Shown here: positions 27,147 to 35,937 of the stretch, piece after piece
How positions within the stretch are numbered: the stretch's first letter is position 1
How the letters are laid out: each line of letters begins with the position of its first letter
Assembly: GCA_024640405.1 (NCBI GenBank)
Contig: JAHEFB010000015.1
Location: 1-64,000, forward strand
DNA from: Alphaproteobacteria bacterium
GTDB lineage: Bacteria; Pseudomonadota; Alphaproteobacteria; Rhizobiales; Aestuariivirgaceae
DNA length: 64,000 bases
Direction: 5' to 3'
Program-made: the position numbers and the translations under genes
Notes under the pieces: generated by a model
The model's input: the letters and a program-made list of their open reading frames with translations, nothing else
Databases searched by the model: none
What the model was told of the DNA's origin: nothing

Positions 27147-29801
27147 TCAGGGCTTTTGCGAATCCAGCATCCTGGACACCATTTCCAGCGTGTCGGCTGA
27201 CAGGTTCTGCTTGTCCCGGATGCCGGCGAGTGCTATCCGGGCCCTGGTCTGACGGGGCTGATCCATCAACTGGTAGGACCGGAAAGCCGCTACCATGCGC
27301 GCGGCAACCTGCGGATTGCGTTCATCCAGTTGCGCGACCACTTCGGCCACAAGATCATACCCGTCGCCGGAAGACGTATTGAAGCCGGTCTGGTTCATGC
27401 CGGCAAACGTACCGATCAGCGCACGAACCCGGTTGGGACGGCTAATGCTGAAATCGGCATGCGCCATCAACTCGCGTACGTGGCCTGCTGCGTGTGGTCC
27501 GGTGCGCATGGCATGCAGCGAGAACCACTTGTCGACAACCAAGTGATCGCCGGAAAATTTTTCGTAGAAACTGTCGAGCGCCTGCTCGCGTTCGGCGACA
27601 TCCAGATCGGCCAGTATGTTGAGCGGGCCCATCATGTCAGACATGTGTTGCGCCATCTTGAACCGCTGCAGCGCGACTGCCGCAGTCTCGACCGGGTGCG
27701 CCGCAGCCAGCAGGGACAGTGCAGCCCATGCAAGCGCCCGTTGCCCGGCATCTGCAGCGCTTGCAGAGTAGGGGCCGTTCGGCAGGTCTGCGGCAAGCAC
27801 TTCAAGCTGATCTGCCAATTGCAACCCGGCAGTCTTGCGGACGTGACGCCGCGCTTCGTGTATCAGGTCCGGATCGACATTGCGGCCCAGCATGTTGGCT
27901 ATGTCCGCCTCGCCCGGCAACGCAAGCATCTGGGCCTTGAAGGCAGGTTCCAGGTCCGCTGACGCAAGGATACCGGCCAGCGCATCGACATATGCACCAA
28001 CCGGTTCGGGCTCGGTATTGTCTCCAATCGCTCGCATTGTGGACATGATGATGGACCGCGATAGTGTCTGACCCGCCTCCCAGCGATTGAACGCATCGCT
28101 GTCATTTGCCATCAGAAAAAGCAGTTCGTTATCACTCTGGGCCGTCGTCAGGTTGATCGGAGCGGAAAACCCGCGGTTGATGGACAGGGTCGGGCGGGCC
28201 GTCACGCCGGTGAAGGTCCAGCTCTGTTTGCTGTCACGCAGTTCAATAATACTGTTGTTGACCCGCCCGCCGCTTTTCAGGACAAGCGGTATATCGGCGC
28301 CATCCGGACCAATCAGCCCGATGGCCAGCGGCATGTGCATATCGGGTTTTTCAGGCTGGCCCGGTGTAGGTGCCAGTGACTGTGAGACATTCAGGGTTGC
28401 AGTTGCCGCATGCCTGTCCCAGTCAAGCCGGGCTTTTACCGACGGTGTGCCTGCATGATTGTACCAGTTGAAAAACTGGCTCAGATCTTGGCCCGAAGCA
28501 TCTTCCATGCAGGCTGCAAAGTCTTCCACCGTGGCCGCATCGCCGTCATGTCTGTCGAAATAGATATTCAGCGCCTGTGCGAACTTGTCCGCGCCCAGCA
28601 AAGTCTTGAACATGCGCACCACTTCGGCGCCTTTTTCATAGACTGTGGCCGTGTAGAAATTGTTGATTTCGATATACGACTGTGGCCGGACCGGATGCGC
28701 CAGCGGCCCGGCATCTTCGGGAAACTGGTGTGATCTCAAGGTACGCACATCCTGTATTCGCTTGACGGCACGCGACCGTATGTCGGAGGTGAACTCCTGG
28801 TCCCGAAACACCGTCAGCCCCTCTTTCAGGCACAGCTGAAACCAGTCACGGCAGGTAATCCGGTTGCCGGTCCAGTTGTGAAAATACTCATGCGCAATAA
28901 TGGCTTCGATGTTCACGTAGTCCTGATCGGTGGCGGTGTCCGGACGCGCCAGAATGTATTTGTCATTGAATACATTGAGCCCCTTGTTCTCCATCGCCCC
29001 CATGTTGAAGTCCGAAACCGCAACGATCATGAAAATATCGAGGTCGTATTCCCGGCCAAAGGCGCGTTCATCCCATCCCATGGATGCCTTGAGGCTCTCC
29101 ATCGCCCAGCCGCAACGGTCCTGCTTGCCCTGTTCCACGTAGATGCGCAGCTCCACCTTTCGGCCGGACATGGTGGTGAAATGATCCGTTACGCAGGCAA
29201 GGTCGCCGGCCACCAGGGCGAACAGATAGGCCGGTTTCGGCCACGGGTCCTGCCACACCGCATAATGCCGCCCGCCGTCCAGCGTTCCTGTCTCAGCCGG
29301 ATTGCCGTTGGCCAGCAACACCGGAACGCTTTCCGCATCGGCCTCCAAGCGAACCTGATAGGTCGCCAGAACGTCCGGCCGGTCGAGAAAATAGGTGATG
29401 CGGCGGAAACCTTCGGCTTCACATTGAGTGCAGTAGATATCGCTGGACCGGTACAACCCTGAAAGTGCGGTATTGGCGTCCGGATTGCACACGGTCTCCA
29501 CGGTAATCTCGAACGGGCCTTCGGGAACATCGGCAATAATCAGCTGTTTTTCCGATACCGAATAGCCGTTGTCGCCAATGACCTCGCCGTTGATGGCAAC
29601 GGATTTGAGTTCCAGTTCCTCGCCGTCCAGCTTTAACGGCGCCCCGATTGTCTTCGATGCCGGATTTGGCCGTAATTTCAGGGTCGAGACAACACGGGTT
29701 GCCGCTGGATTCAGATCGACATCCAGCGACACATGGTCAATCAGATAGTCTGACGGCTTGTAGTCTTTCAGGCGAATGGTTGGTGGGGTCTCGGTGCGCA
29801 T
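27147..29801 (-). CDS. pepN: Aminopeptidase N (M1 family)
   Basis: An 884-residue zinc aminopeptidase that trims N-terminal residues from peptides in the cytoplasm. The exopeptidase motif GAMENKGLNVFN and the zinc site HEYFHNWTGN, followed by the third ligand in LCLKEGLTV, are intact. A beta-sandwich N-terminal domain comes before and a helical C-terminal domain after (VAAFRSYQLMDQPRQTRARI). The length agrees with the E. coli PepN type (about 870). It is 28 bases downstream of the DadA-like gene on the same strand. Confidence 0.97.
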   Translation of the reverse strand: MRTETPPTIRLKDYKPSDYLIDHVSLDVDLNPAATRVVSTLKLRPNPASKTIGAPLKLDGEELELKSVAINGEVIGDNGYSVSEKQLIIADVPEGPFEITVETVCNPDANTALSGLYRSSDIYCTQCEAEGFRRITYFLDRPDVLATYQVRLEADAESVPVLLANGNPAETGTLDGGRHYAVWQDPWPKPAYLFALVAGDLACVTDHFTTMSGRKVELRIYVEQGKQDRCGWAMESLKASMGWDERAFGREYDLDIFMIVAVSDFNMGAMENKGLNVFNDKYILARPDTATDQDYVNIEAIIAHEYFHNWTGNRITCRDWFQLCLKEGLTVFRDQEFTSDIRSRAVKRIQDVRTLRSHQFPEDAGPLAHPVRPQSYIEINNFYTATVYEKGAEVVRMFKTLLGADKFAQALNIYFDRHDGDAATVEDFAACMEDASGQDLSQFFNWYNHAGTPSVKARLDWDRHAATATLNVSQSLAPTPGQPEKPDMHMPLAIGLIGPDGADIPLVLKSGGRVNNSIIELRDSKQSWTFTGVTARPTLSINRGFSAPINLTTAQSDNELLFLMANDSDAFNRWEAGQTLSRSIIMSTMRAIGDNTEPEPVGAYVDALAGILASADLEPAFKAQMLALPGEADIANMLGRNVDPDLIHEARRHVRKTAGLQLADQLEVLAADLPNGPYSASAADAGQRALAWAALSLLAAAHPVETAAVALQRFKMAQHMSDMMGPLNILADLDVAEREQALDSFYEKFSGDHLVVDKWFSLHAMRTGPHAAGHVRELMAHADFSISRPNRVRALIGTFAGMNQTGFNTSSGDGYDLVAEVVAQLDERNPQVAARMVAAFRSYQLMDQPRQTRARIALAGIRDKQNLSADTLEMVSRMLDSQKP

Positions 29802-29829
29802 CTTGATCCGTCGGGTTGCTTGGTTGCGA

Positions 29830-31098
29830 TTACATCTGCCGGTCGATTTGAAACGGTGCAGAGTCGGTATTGCTGCCTTGTTTCGTCATCATGCCGGCAA
29901 TCATGCGGCCTGTGGTTGGTCCCCAGCTCAACCCCATGTGACCATGGCCGAATCCATACCACACATTGACCAGTTTTGGAGAAGGCGAAATCACCGGCAG
30001 GGAGTCCGGTGTACTCGGCCTGCGGCCCATCCATTTCGTTTCGGTACCGTTCATGTCCCGCAATTCCGGCAATACACGCTTGGCATAGACATACATCTGG
30101 TCCGCCCTGCGCCAGTCCGCAGGCGCGTCATTGCCGGCGATTTCATCGGATCCGGCAATCTTGATACCGTCATGATGCGGGGTCACGGCGCCGGGTTGTG
30201 CCGCATGGGTGACGGCCCGGCCAATTTTGATGCCCGGGTCCTGCATGATGACATGATAACCGCGCTCTGCTTCCAGCAGCACTTTCGAACCAAGCATTCC
30301 GGCCAGTTCATGCGACCACGCCCCGGCACACACGCACAGGTTTTGAACTGCCTGTTCTCCGGCATTGCGCAGGTACAGCCTTGTGGCGCGGGTGCCGTCC
30401 TGATCTATGCGGGTGACTTCATCGCAAATTATGCTGCCGCCGTCGCGAACCACCTGTTGCGCCAGGCTTTGCACCATCTGATACGGGTCGGTAATCCGGT
30501 GCCAGCCATCCCAGAACACCGCCTTGTAGATGTCCTTCGTCAGGTCGGGCTCGATCTCACGGGCCTCATCGCCGGTGAGTTCGCGTCCGGCAAAACCGTG
30601 TTCGGCGCGAAGCGACCGCCAGCGGGTATCGCCATAGTACTGCTTTGCGGTGCTGTAAAGGTGCAGGCCGTCATCCATCGCCAGAAGTTCCGGCGCACCT
30701 GCATGGGCCAGAATGGTCCGGTGATCTTCCAGTGCCCGCATGCACATCCGGGCCCGTGACGCGGTAATATTCTTCACCCGGGCAGGTAATGCGTTGCGCC
30801 CCACGGCCAGCAGCCACGGCAGGGCTTTTGGCAGGTGCCGCCAGTTGACGGTGACCGGGCCTTTCGGGTCCAGCAGCCAGCCGGGAATTTTCAACAGCAT
30901 GCCGGAATGCACCGGCGGCACGACGTTTGACACCACAATGCCCCCGGCATTGCCGAAGGACGCCCCTTCGCCGGGAGCCACCTTGTCGATTACCGTGACC
31001 GCATAGCCTTCGCGCTGCAGGAAAATCGCCGTCGACATGCCGATAATGCCGGCGCCGATGATGGTAGCATGCGGTGAGGAGGGGATTGGCTTCGTCAC
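29830..31098 (-). CDS. DadA-like FAD-dependent D-amino-acid/N-methyl-amino-acid oxidoreductase
   Basis: A 422-residue flavoprotein of the DAO family, the size of D-amino-acid dehydrogenase small subunits. The N-terminal FAD motif is ATIIGAGIIGMSTAIFLQ, soon followed by a conserved Asp in VTVIDKVAPG. C-terminal features include WMGRRPSTPDSLPVI and YGFGHGHMGLSWGPTTGRM, typical of DadA. GTG 31098 is chosen because there is no ATG before the FAD motif; the longer frame to 31212 overlaps the divergent RidA gene. It would oxidise an amino acid to its imino acid. With RidA, which hydrolyses reactive imines, encoded divergently, the two may act together. The true substrate could be a D-amino acid or an N-methylated one. 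Confidence 0.82.
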   Translation of the reverse strand: MTKPIPSSPHATIIGAGIIGMSTAIFLQREGYAVTVIDKVAPGEGASFGNAGGIVVSNVVPPVHSGMLLKIPGWLLDPKGPVTVNWRHLPKALPWLLAVGRNALPARVKNITASRARMCMRALEDHRTILAHAGAPELLAMDDGLHLYSTAKQYYGDTRWRSLRAEHGFAGRELTGDEAREIEPDLTKDIYKAVFWDGWHRITDPYQMVQSLAQQVVRDGGSIICDEVTRIDQDGTRATRLYLRNAGEQAVQNLCVCAGAWSHELAGMLGSKVLLEAERGYHVIMQDPGIKIGRAVTHAAQPGAVTPHHDGIKIAGSDEIAGNDAPADWRRADQMYVYAKRVLPELRDMNGTETKWMGRRPSTPDSLPVISPSPKLVNVWYGFGHGHMGLSWGPTTGRMIAGMMTKQGSNTDSAPFQIDRQM

Positions 31099-31200
31099 AG
31101 TATTCTTTCTGCTTCGGTAAAACTTGCTTGTTATGCAGGTTGTTTGTGGAATTAATACACGAATTATCAGGGCCCAGACCCCAATGAGGAGAACCAGCCA

Positions 31201-31617
31201 ATGCCTGTGCACAAACGCATCAGACCGTTCAATACCAAGGATACCTATCCTGAACAGAATTTGTCCAATGATCTGTCACAGGGTGTGGTGGCGCGCGGCA
31301 CCATGGTGTTTCTGCGCGGCCAGGTGGCCCAGGACCTGGACAGCCGAGAGAGCCTGCATGCAGGCGATGCCGCAAAACAGACCGCAAAGACCATGGAAAA
31401 CATCAAGATGCTGCTGGAAGAAGCAGGCTCCGAGCTCGCCCACATCTGCCGGATAGTCGTTTATGTGACAGACATCCGCTATCGTGAAGCGGTATACCAG
31501 GAAATGGGCAAGTGGCTGGCAGGGGTGTTTCCCTGCTCGACCGGCCTGGTGGTTCCAGCCCTTGCCCGGCCTGAATGGGTCGTTGAAATCGAGGTTACGG
31601 CGGTTATTCCTGACTGA
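31201..31617 (+). CDS. RidA/YjgF-family imine deaminase
   Basis: A 138-residue Rid-superfamily protein. Typical stretches are MVFLRGQVAQDLDSRES, AKQTAKTMENIKMLLEEAGS, DIRYREAVYQEMGKWL and a C-terminal PALARPEWVVEIEVTAV, in which the Arg and Glu belong to the active-site region. Rid proteins hydrolyse reactive 2-aminoacrylate and other imines to ketones. AATGAGGAGAACCAGCC precedes the ATG, giving a strong ribosome-binding site. It is 15 bases before the Rieske oxygenase gene and divergent from the DadA-like gene, suggesting it clears imines made in this pathway. Confidence 0.9.
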   Translation: MPVHKRIRPFNTKDTYPEQNLSNDLSQGVVARGTMVFLRGQVAQDLDSRESLHAGDAAKQTAKTMENIKMLLEEAGSELAHICRIVVYVTDIRYREAVYQEMGKWLAGVFPCSTGLVVPALARPEWVVEIEVTAVIPD

Positions 31618-31632
31618 TGGGAGAGTGTTCAC

Positions 31633-32796
31633 ATGGCTCTTTTTGACGCTTTGCAGAAACTGAAGGACACGGCTTCAGGCCCGTTTGAACAGGCAACCGG
31701 TTCACCACCGGAACTTTATACCAGCCCTGATATGCTGGACCTGGAGCTGCGTGAAATATTTGAACGCGAATGGCATTGCCCGGGCCTGGCGGCCGATATT
31801 GCCGGACCCGGAGATTATGTGACGTTTTCCATTGCCGGCCAGCCGGTGTTCTCAATCCGGCAGAAAGACGGCTCGATCCGCTCGTTCTCCAATGTCTGCC
31901 GTCACCGTATGATGCAGTTGCTGGAAGGTTCGGGGAACACCAGATCCATCGTCTGTCCCTACCATGCCTGGACCTACGGCCACGACGGCACATTGCGCGG
32001 CGCACCGCATATGGAAAAGTCAAAGGGCTTCAGCAAAAAAGACTTCTGCCTGCCTGAGGTCCGCACCGAAATCTGGAACGGCTGGATTTATATCACCCTC
32101 AACCAGGATGCGGCACCGGTGGCAGAGCTGTTGGCCCCGGTCAACGACCTGGTGGCGCAGTACCGGATGGACAAATACGTTCCGTGTGAAACCCAGGACC
32201 ATGTCTGGCAGACAAACTGGAAGCTGCTGACCGAAAATTTCATGGAGGGCTATCACCTGCCTGTCGCCCACAAGGCCACTGTCGGCAAGTGGATCGGGCT
32301 TGATGATACGGTGTTTCCCGATCAGCCGAACCCGCATTTCACCTGGCAGACCTTTACCAAGGGCGAAACGGCAACCTATGGCCGCGCGGCGGATGCCAAC
32401 GACTATCTGGAAGGCCGCTGGCGCTACACCACCTTCATGCCCACGGTTTTTCCGGCACACATGTACATTCTCGCGCCCGACCATGTCTGGTATCTCAGCT
32501 TGCGGCCAAAAGGCGTTGGTCAGGTGCATGTCCGCTTTGGCGTGGCGCTGGCACCGGAACGCCTGGCGGCGTTCCCGAGCAAGGAAGCCGCACTGAGAGA
32601 TCTGGTCACGTTCTTTGATCACGTCAACGAGGAGGACCGGTTTGTGGTGGAGGGCATTTACAAGGGCGCCCATGGGGCGCTGGCCCAGGCCGGACCGTTG
32701 AGTTTTCTGGAGCGCGAAATCCACGATTTCCAGAAATACCTGGCGATCAGGCTGTGTCCGGAAAAATCCGGTGCTGCCAAGGTGGCGGCCGAGTAG
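31633..32796 (+). CDS. Rieske non-haem iron oxygenase, alpha subunit (quaternary-amine-type)
   Basis: A 387-residue oxygenase component. The Rieske cluster ligands are C89 and H91 (NVCRHRM) and C108 and H111 (VCPYHAW). The mononuclear iron site is ENFMEGYHLPVAHK with H208 and H213, and a later acidic ligand, probably D335. The residue between the two metal sites is E205, not the Asp of ring-hydroxylating dioxygenases. A Glu here is known from carnitine, glycine betaine and stachydrine oxygenases, so N-demethylation or C-N cleavage of a quaternary amine is the best guess. No ferredoxin/flavin reductase gene is adjacent, so the electron donor must come from elsewhere. It is co-directional with RidA and the NTF2-like gene. 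Confidence 0.85.
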   Translation: MALFDALQKLKDTASGPFEQATGSPPELYTSPDMLDLELREIFEREWHCPGLAADIAGPGDYVTFSIAGQPVFSIRQKDGSIRSFSNVCRHRMMQLLEGSGNTRSIVCPYHAWTYGHDGTLRGAPHMEKSKGFSKKDFCLPEVRTEIWNGWIYITLNQDAAPVAELLAPVNDLVAQYRMDKYVPCETQDHVWQTNWKLLTENFMEGYHLPVAHKATVGKWIGLDDTVFPDQPNPHFTWQTFTKGETATYGRAADANDYLEGRWRYTTFMPTVFPAHMYILAPDHVWYLSLRPKGVGQVHVRFGVALAPERLAAFPSKEAALRDLVTFFDHVNEEDRFVVEGIYKGAHGALAQAGPLSFLEREIHDFQKYLAIRLCPEKSGAAKVAAE

Positions 32797-32807
32797 GAGC
32801 CTGACCA

Positions 32808-33575
32808 TTGGAGCCGCAAAGCAGAAAACACCAGATATGCGCACTGCTCAAAAGCATCGAGACCGGTGATCCGGAACCGGTCGCCGTGGTCAATCAGGCA
32901 AAGTACATCCAGCACAATCCCCAGACGCAGGAAGGTAGCGAAGGCCTGGAAGCCCTGTTCAAGCGGCTGTCCAAAACCTCGCCACGGGTGAACATCGTGC
33001 GGGCATTCGAGGACGGCGACTATGTGTTTGCCCACACAGAGTATGATTTTGCCAATTCCAATATCGGATTTGAGGTTTTCCGCTATGAAGGCGACCGGGT
33101 TGTTGAACACTGGGACAATATCCAGCGCAGGCAGGGCCCGAATGCATCCGGCCACACCATGGTCGATGGCCCGGCGCAAGCAAGCGACCAGGCGCTGACG
33201 GAAACCAACCGCGAACGCGTCCGGTCCTTCGTCGATGAGGTCTTGATAAAGCGCAAGCTGGAGAAAATGGGAAACTACCTGGCCGAGGCAGGCTTTACCC
33301 AGCACGACCCGATGTTTGGCGACGGCCTGTCAGCCTATCGCCAGGCCCTGGAAGCCCGCTGCGGTGAAGGCTTCGCCATCACCTACCACCGTACCCACCG
33401 GGTGCTGGCCGAAGGCAGTTTCGTCCTTGTGGTAAGCGAAGGCTCGCGCGACGGCGTCCATACCTCGTTCTACGATCTCTTCCGCATAGATGGCGGCAGG
33501 CTGGCAGAGCGCTGGAACACCGTCGAGGCGATACCCCCGCGCAGCGAATGGAAGAACGACAACGGCAAGTTTTGA
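32808..33575 (+). CDS. Tandem SnoaL/NTF2-like domain protein
   Basis: A 255-residue protein made of two NTF2-like alpha+beta barrels, about residues 1-125 and 132-250. Each carries the family rhythm of a polar cradle: YIQHNPQTQEG with EHWDNIQRR in the first, FTQHDPMFGDG with ERWNTVEAIPP in the second. The start is a TTG with GGAG eight bases upstream, 11 bases after the Rieske gene. NTF2-like proteins are isomerases, hydrolases or binding proteins for small molecules. Its place as third gene of this operon suggests work on the same substrate; no reaction can be named. Confidence 0.78.
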   Translation: MEPQSRKHQICALLKSIETGDPEPVAVVNQAKYIQHNPQTQEGSEGLEALFKRLSKTSPRVNIVRAFEDGDYVFAHTEYDFANSNIGFEVFRYEGDRVVEHWDNIQRRQGPNASGHTMVDGPAQASDQALTETNRERVRSFVDEVLIKRKLEKMGNYLAEAGFTQHDPMFGDGLSAYRQALEARCGEGFAITYHRTHRVLAEGSFVLVVSEGSRDGVHTSFYDLFRIDGGRLAERWNTVEAIPPRSEWKNDNGKF

Positions 33576-33780
33576 GGGTGGTTGCAACCCTTTCGGTGAC
33601 GGCAAAGAAAAACCATCGCAGGCGTCGGTATTGGTGCCAGCCCATGGCTGCCATTCGTTGGTGGCACAGCGAATAGCAGGAGCGAGTTCAAAGTGTGGAG
33701 TGCTGCACTATGCATAACTCTCAGCTTTCGAAATGGCGTAGTATCGGCTCGCCTAAATCTTCTGAGCAGTGAAACCGAAA

Positions 33781-34233
33781 TCACCGCCTGGAATACTCGT
33801 CCATGAGCGCCTGTAGCTCTTCAAGAGACTCTGGATATCGAGCAAAACTATGAACGGCGGGAATGCTTGCCCAAGGTATTTTTTCGTCTGTCATCAATTC
33901 AACGAATGGCTCAAACAAAGCGGCTTCGCTGAGCACCGATGTGCGCAGGTTGATCCGCTGATCTGCTCCTGCGATTTTAGTGAAGACGAAATTCAAGCAT
34001 GATTTGCAAAAGTAATGCGTTCGCCCGCTTGAGGCGAGACCGCCTGTGATCAGTTCCCCCGTGTAGGAAAAACCGTCAATCGGGAACATCGCGGTTAGTG
34101 AAAACGCGCTTGCTGATAGTTTCTGACAGTCGCGACAATGGCACGCCATAGTCAGAAGCGGTGATGCAGTCGCTTTGACCTGCACTGATCCACAAAGGCA
34201 GGCACCCTTCAGGGGAGGTTCAGGAAGTACCAT
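33781..34233 (-). CDS. GFA/CENP-V-family zinc protein
   Basis: A 150-residue protein of the glutathione-dependent formaldehyde-activating-like (GFA) family. Zinc-binding cysteine pairs are visible in GACLCGSVQV, CHCRDCQKLS and YFCKSCLNFV. Most members have no proven substrate; some bind S-hydroxymethyl-glutathione. It stands alone between the Rieske locus and a region of gene decay. The 205 bases before it (33576-33780) and the 119 bases after its start hold nothing that I recognise. Confidence 0.88.
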   Translation of the reverse strand: MVLPEPPLKGACLCGSVQVKATASPLLTMACHCRDCQKLSASAFSLTAMFPIDGFSYTGELITGGLASSGRTHYFCKSCLNFVFTKIAGADQRINLRTSVLSEAALFEPFVELMTDEKIPWASIPAVHSFARYPESLEELQALMDEYSRR

Positions 34234-34352
34234 CGGAAGACTTGCAATGTTGGTAATTGCTGAAGGATAGCAGACATCTGAGGTGGAGAGCCAGATGGCA
34301 GCAATGTCCGCACTGCCGTTGATGCAGTTCGCAACGAAAGCCCGATTCTCAC

Positions 34353-34451
34353 CCCATCTTGCCGCCTGACTGTTGCATCAGTACCGCTTCATGCGCAGGC
34401 GGATGGTTTGGAGCATGGGTTGCTACGCCTCATGTAGCCCGGATTCCCGCC
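34353..34451 (-). pseudogene. Decayed 99-bp fragment of a fadH-like gene
   Basis: This stretch aligns without gaps to 36251-36349 inside the intact fadH gene; I count about 79 of 99 identical bases. Read in the same frame on the minus strand it gives GIRAT, a stop, then GVATHAPNHPPAHEAVLMQQ and SGGKMG, against FRATWGVGEPAANHPPAHEV in FadH. The stop replaces the Trp codon (TGG to TGA). The match ends abruptly on both sides. It is a relic of a duplicated or related fadH copy, 1.9 kb from the intact one. Its left part lies in non-coding DNA; its right 29 bases overlap the 3' end of the ankyrin gene in another frame. Confidence 0.8.
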
Positions 34452-35298
34452 ATTTCAGCAGTTCCAGGGTATCCCGCACCCGTTGGTAGGTAGTGTCATG
34501 GAAAGCATCCGGCTGAACCATTTCCATCCAGCACACCCAGGCCAGAATGGCATCCAGTTCAGGTACCGTGAACCGGGTAAACCGCGGCCGGAAAAAATCA
34601 TCCCAGTAGTCTGGTTCGGGGGACCGGTCCAGACAGCCGATGATCGAGTCAAACGCGTTTGACCCGACATCGTTTTCCCGCAGTCCCGCAAGCAGGAAGC
34701 CGGGCAGATAGTAGCAGAAGGCCTCCGGCGAAAACCAGAACACGGCATCAGCCGCCTGTTCGACATGCGCAAGTTCAATGTCCTGCCAACGCATTTGATC
34801 GAACACCATCACCTCATCGTGTTCGAAGTCCGATAGCTGTTGCGAGTCCGTCAGAAGCGCCGGTGGCGGCCGGTCTGCAAAGGCCGCGGTGACCAGATTT
34901 CGCGCCGTGTCTTTTGTTGATTTGACCAGCGTTTGGATGGTGCCGGTAAGACCGTTGCCAACCGCCAGATCGAAGGCTGATTTATTGGCAAACCCCGGTG
35001 CGCCATGTCCCCTGAGCCGGATGTCGGCGTTCGCGGAAACCAGTAACCCGGCCGTGGTTTCGTGATGGTTGATGATCGCCAGCATCAATGCGCTCAAGCC
35101 ATACTTGGCAGTGATATTCAGTGCGGCACCGCATTCGATGAGCATTTCCACCGCAGCGTCGTTGCCGTTGGTCGAAGCAAGCATCAGGGCGGTCTGGCCA
35201 TACTTGTCGAGACTGTCGACGTCGATGTTCTCGGCAAGGCAGGCACGAAGAGTGTTGCAATCGCCGTCAATTGCCGCCTCACGCCAGTTTTTCTGCAT
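34423..35298 (-). CDS. Ankyrin-repeat protein with C-terminal uncharacterised domain
   Basis: A 291-residue cytoplasmic protein. Residues 1 to about 120 hold three or four ankyrin repeats (DKYGQTALMLASTNGNDAAVEMLI, shown here in part: GQTALMLASTNGNDAAVEML; GLSALMLAIINHHETTAGLL; KSAFDLAVGNGL). The C-terminal 140 residues form a separate domain with FDQMRWQDIEL, FWFSPEAFCYYLPGFLLAGL and TVPELDAILAWVCWMEM, reminiscent of DUF6714-type proteins. ATG 35298 has GAGG nine bases upstream; a start at 35334 is possible. Ankyrin parts bind proteins; the partner is unknown. The last eight residues (RESGLHEA) are read from the fadH relic in a different frame, so the original C-terminus may have been lost or replaced. 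Confidence 0.8.
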   Translation of the reverse strand: MQKNWREAAIDGDCNTLRACLAENIDVDSLDKYGQTALMLASTNGNDAAVEMLIECGAALNITAKYGLSALMLAIINHHETTAGLLVSANADIRLRGHGAPGFANKSAFDLAVGNGLTGTIQTLVKSTKDTARNLVTAAFADRPPPALLTDSQQLSDFEHDEVMVFDQMRWQDIELAHVEQAADAVFWFSPEAFCYYLPGFLLAGLRENDVGSNAFDSIIGCLDRSPEPDYWDDFFRPRFTRFTVPELDAILAWVCWMEMVQPDAFHDTTYQRVRDTLELLKWRESGLHEA

Positions 35299-35435
35299 TC
35301 GCGTACCGCCTCGCATTTCATTGCAGGACAGCATATCAGATTTGCAGCAGCCTTGCGCCCGGGGAGCGCCTGGCCGCCGGTTCGGGTGGCGCAGGTTTTC
35401 GGTTTTCCGGGGCGTAATCGCTGCCTGTAGGCAGC

Positions 35436-35846
35436 CTATTGAATTGACAGGTCCACGTTGTAGCCAACAGTCTTGCCGGCATCCCGGTCATTGCCCATCA
35501 GGTAGACCCGAATGGTGTATTCACCGTTCTCGGGAAGCTGAATTGTAGCCGAACGATCCTCGTCCATCGAACCAATGTAAATGGCTTCGCCTTCGCTTCC
35601 CGGCGGTAGAATGTTCAGGTATACGGTACCGTCTCCGTTGGTGCCGGAAACAGAAAGCTCTACGAACATCTCCTGATCTGATTTGGCGCCAAGCTTGTAG
35701 TCAAAATACTCGTTGCCCGTAATTGTGCCGCTGAGCATGGTGCCGTAGTTGCCGGGCGCGAACTTGACGTCTGCCGACATCTGGGCTTGAGCAGCACCAG
35801 CGGCTGTCAATACCGCCAGGGACAATATCCAGCTAACTGCCTTCAT
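35436..35846 (-). CDS. Secreted protein resembling g-type lysozyme inhibitor (PliG-like)
   Basis: A 136-residue protein with a signal peptide (SWILSLAVLTAAGAAQAQ, cleavage after AQA). The mature part is a beta-rich domain: FAPGNYGTMLSGTITGNEYF, YKLGAKSDQEMFVELSVSG, NILPPGSEGEAIYIG and LPENGEYTIRVYLMGNDRD. That pattern resembles periplasmic inhibitors of g-type lysozyme and related proteins sometimes annotated as DNA breaking-rejoining proteins. GGAGAAGAATCC precedes ATG 35846. A role in shielding the cell wall is possible; the active loop residues cannot be checked by eye. Confidence 0.65.
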   Translation of the reverse strand: MKAVSWILSLAVLTAAGAAQAQMSADVKFAPGNYGTMLSGTITGNEYFDYKLGAKSDQEMFVELSVSGTNGDGTVYLNILPPGSEGEAIYIGSMDEDRSATIQLPENGEYTIRVYLMGNDRDAGKTVGYNVDLSIQ

Positions 35847-35937
35847 GGATTCTTCTCCGGGTTTTGGGTTTTCCAAGCTAACACGATGCGGTTCGCAGGC
35901 AAGTTCGGTGATCTTGTAGCAGGCGCCACATCACCCC

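Noticed and set aside
33580..33589. Palindrome GGTTGCAACC after the NTF2-like gene
   Set aside because: A 10-bp palindrome alone is expected by chance in a window of this size and has no supporting context.
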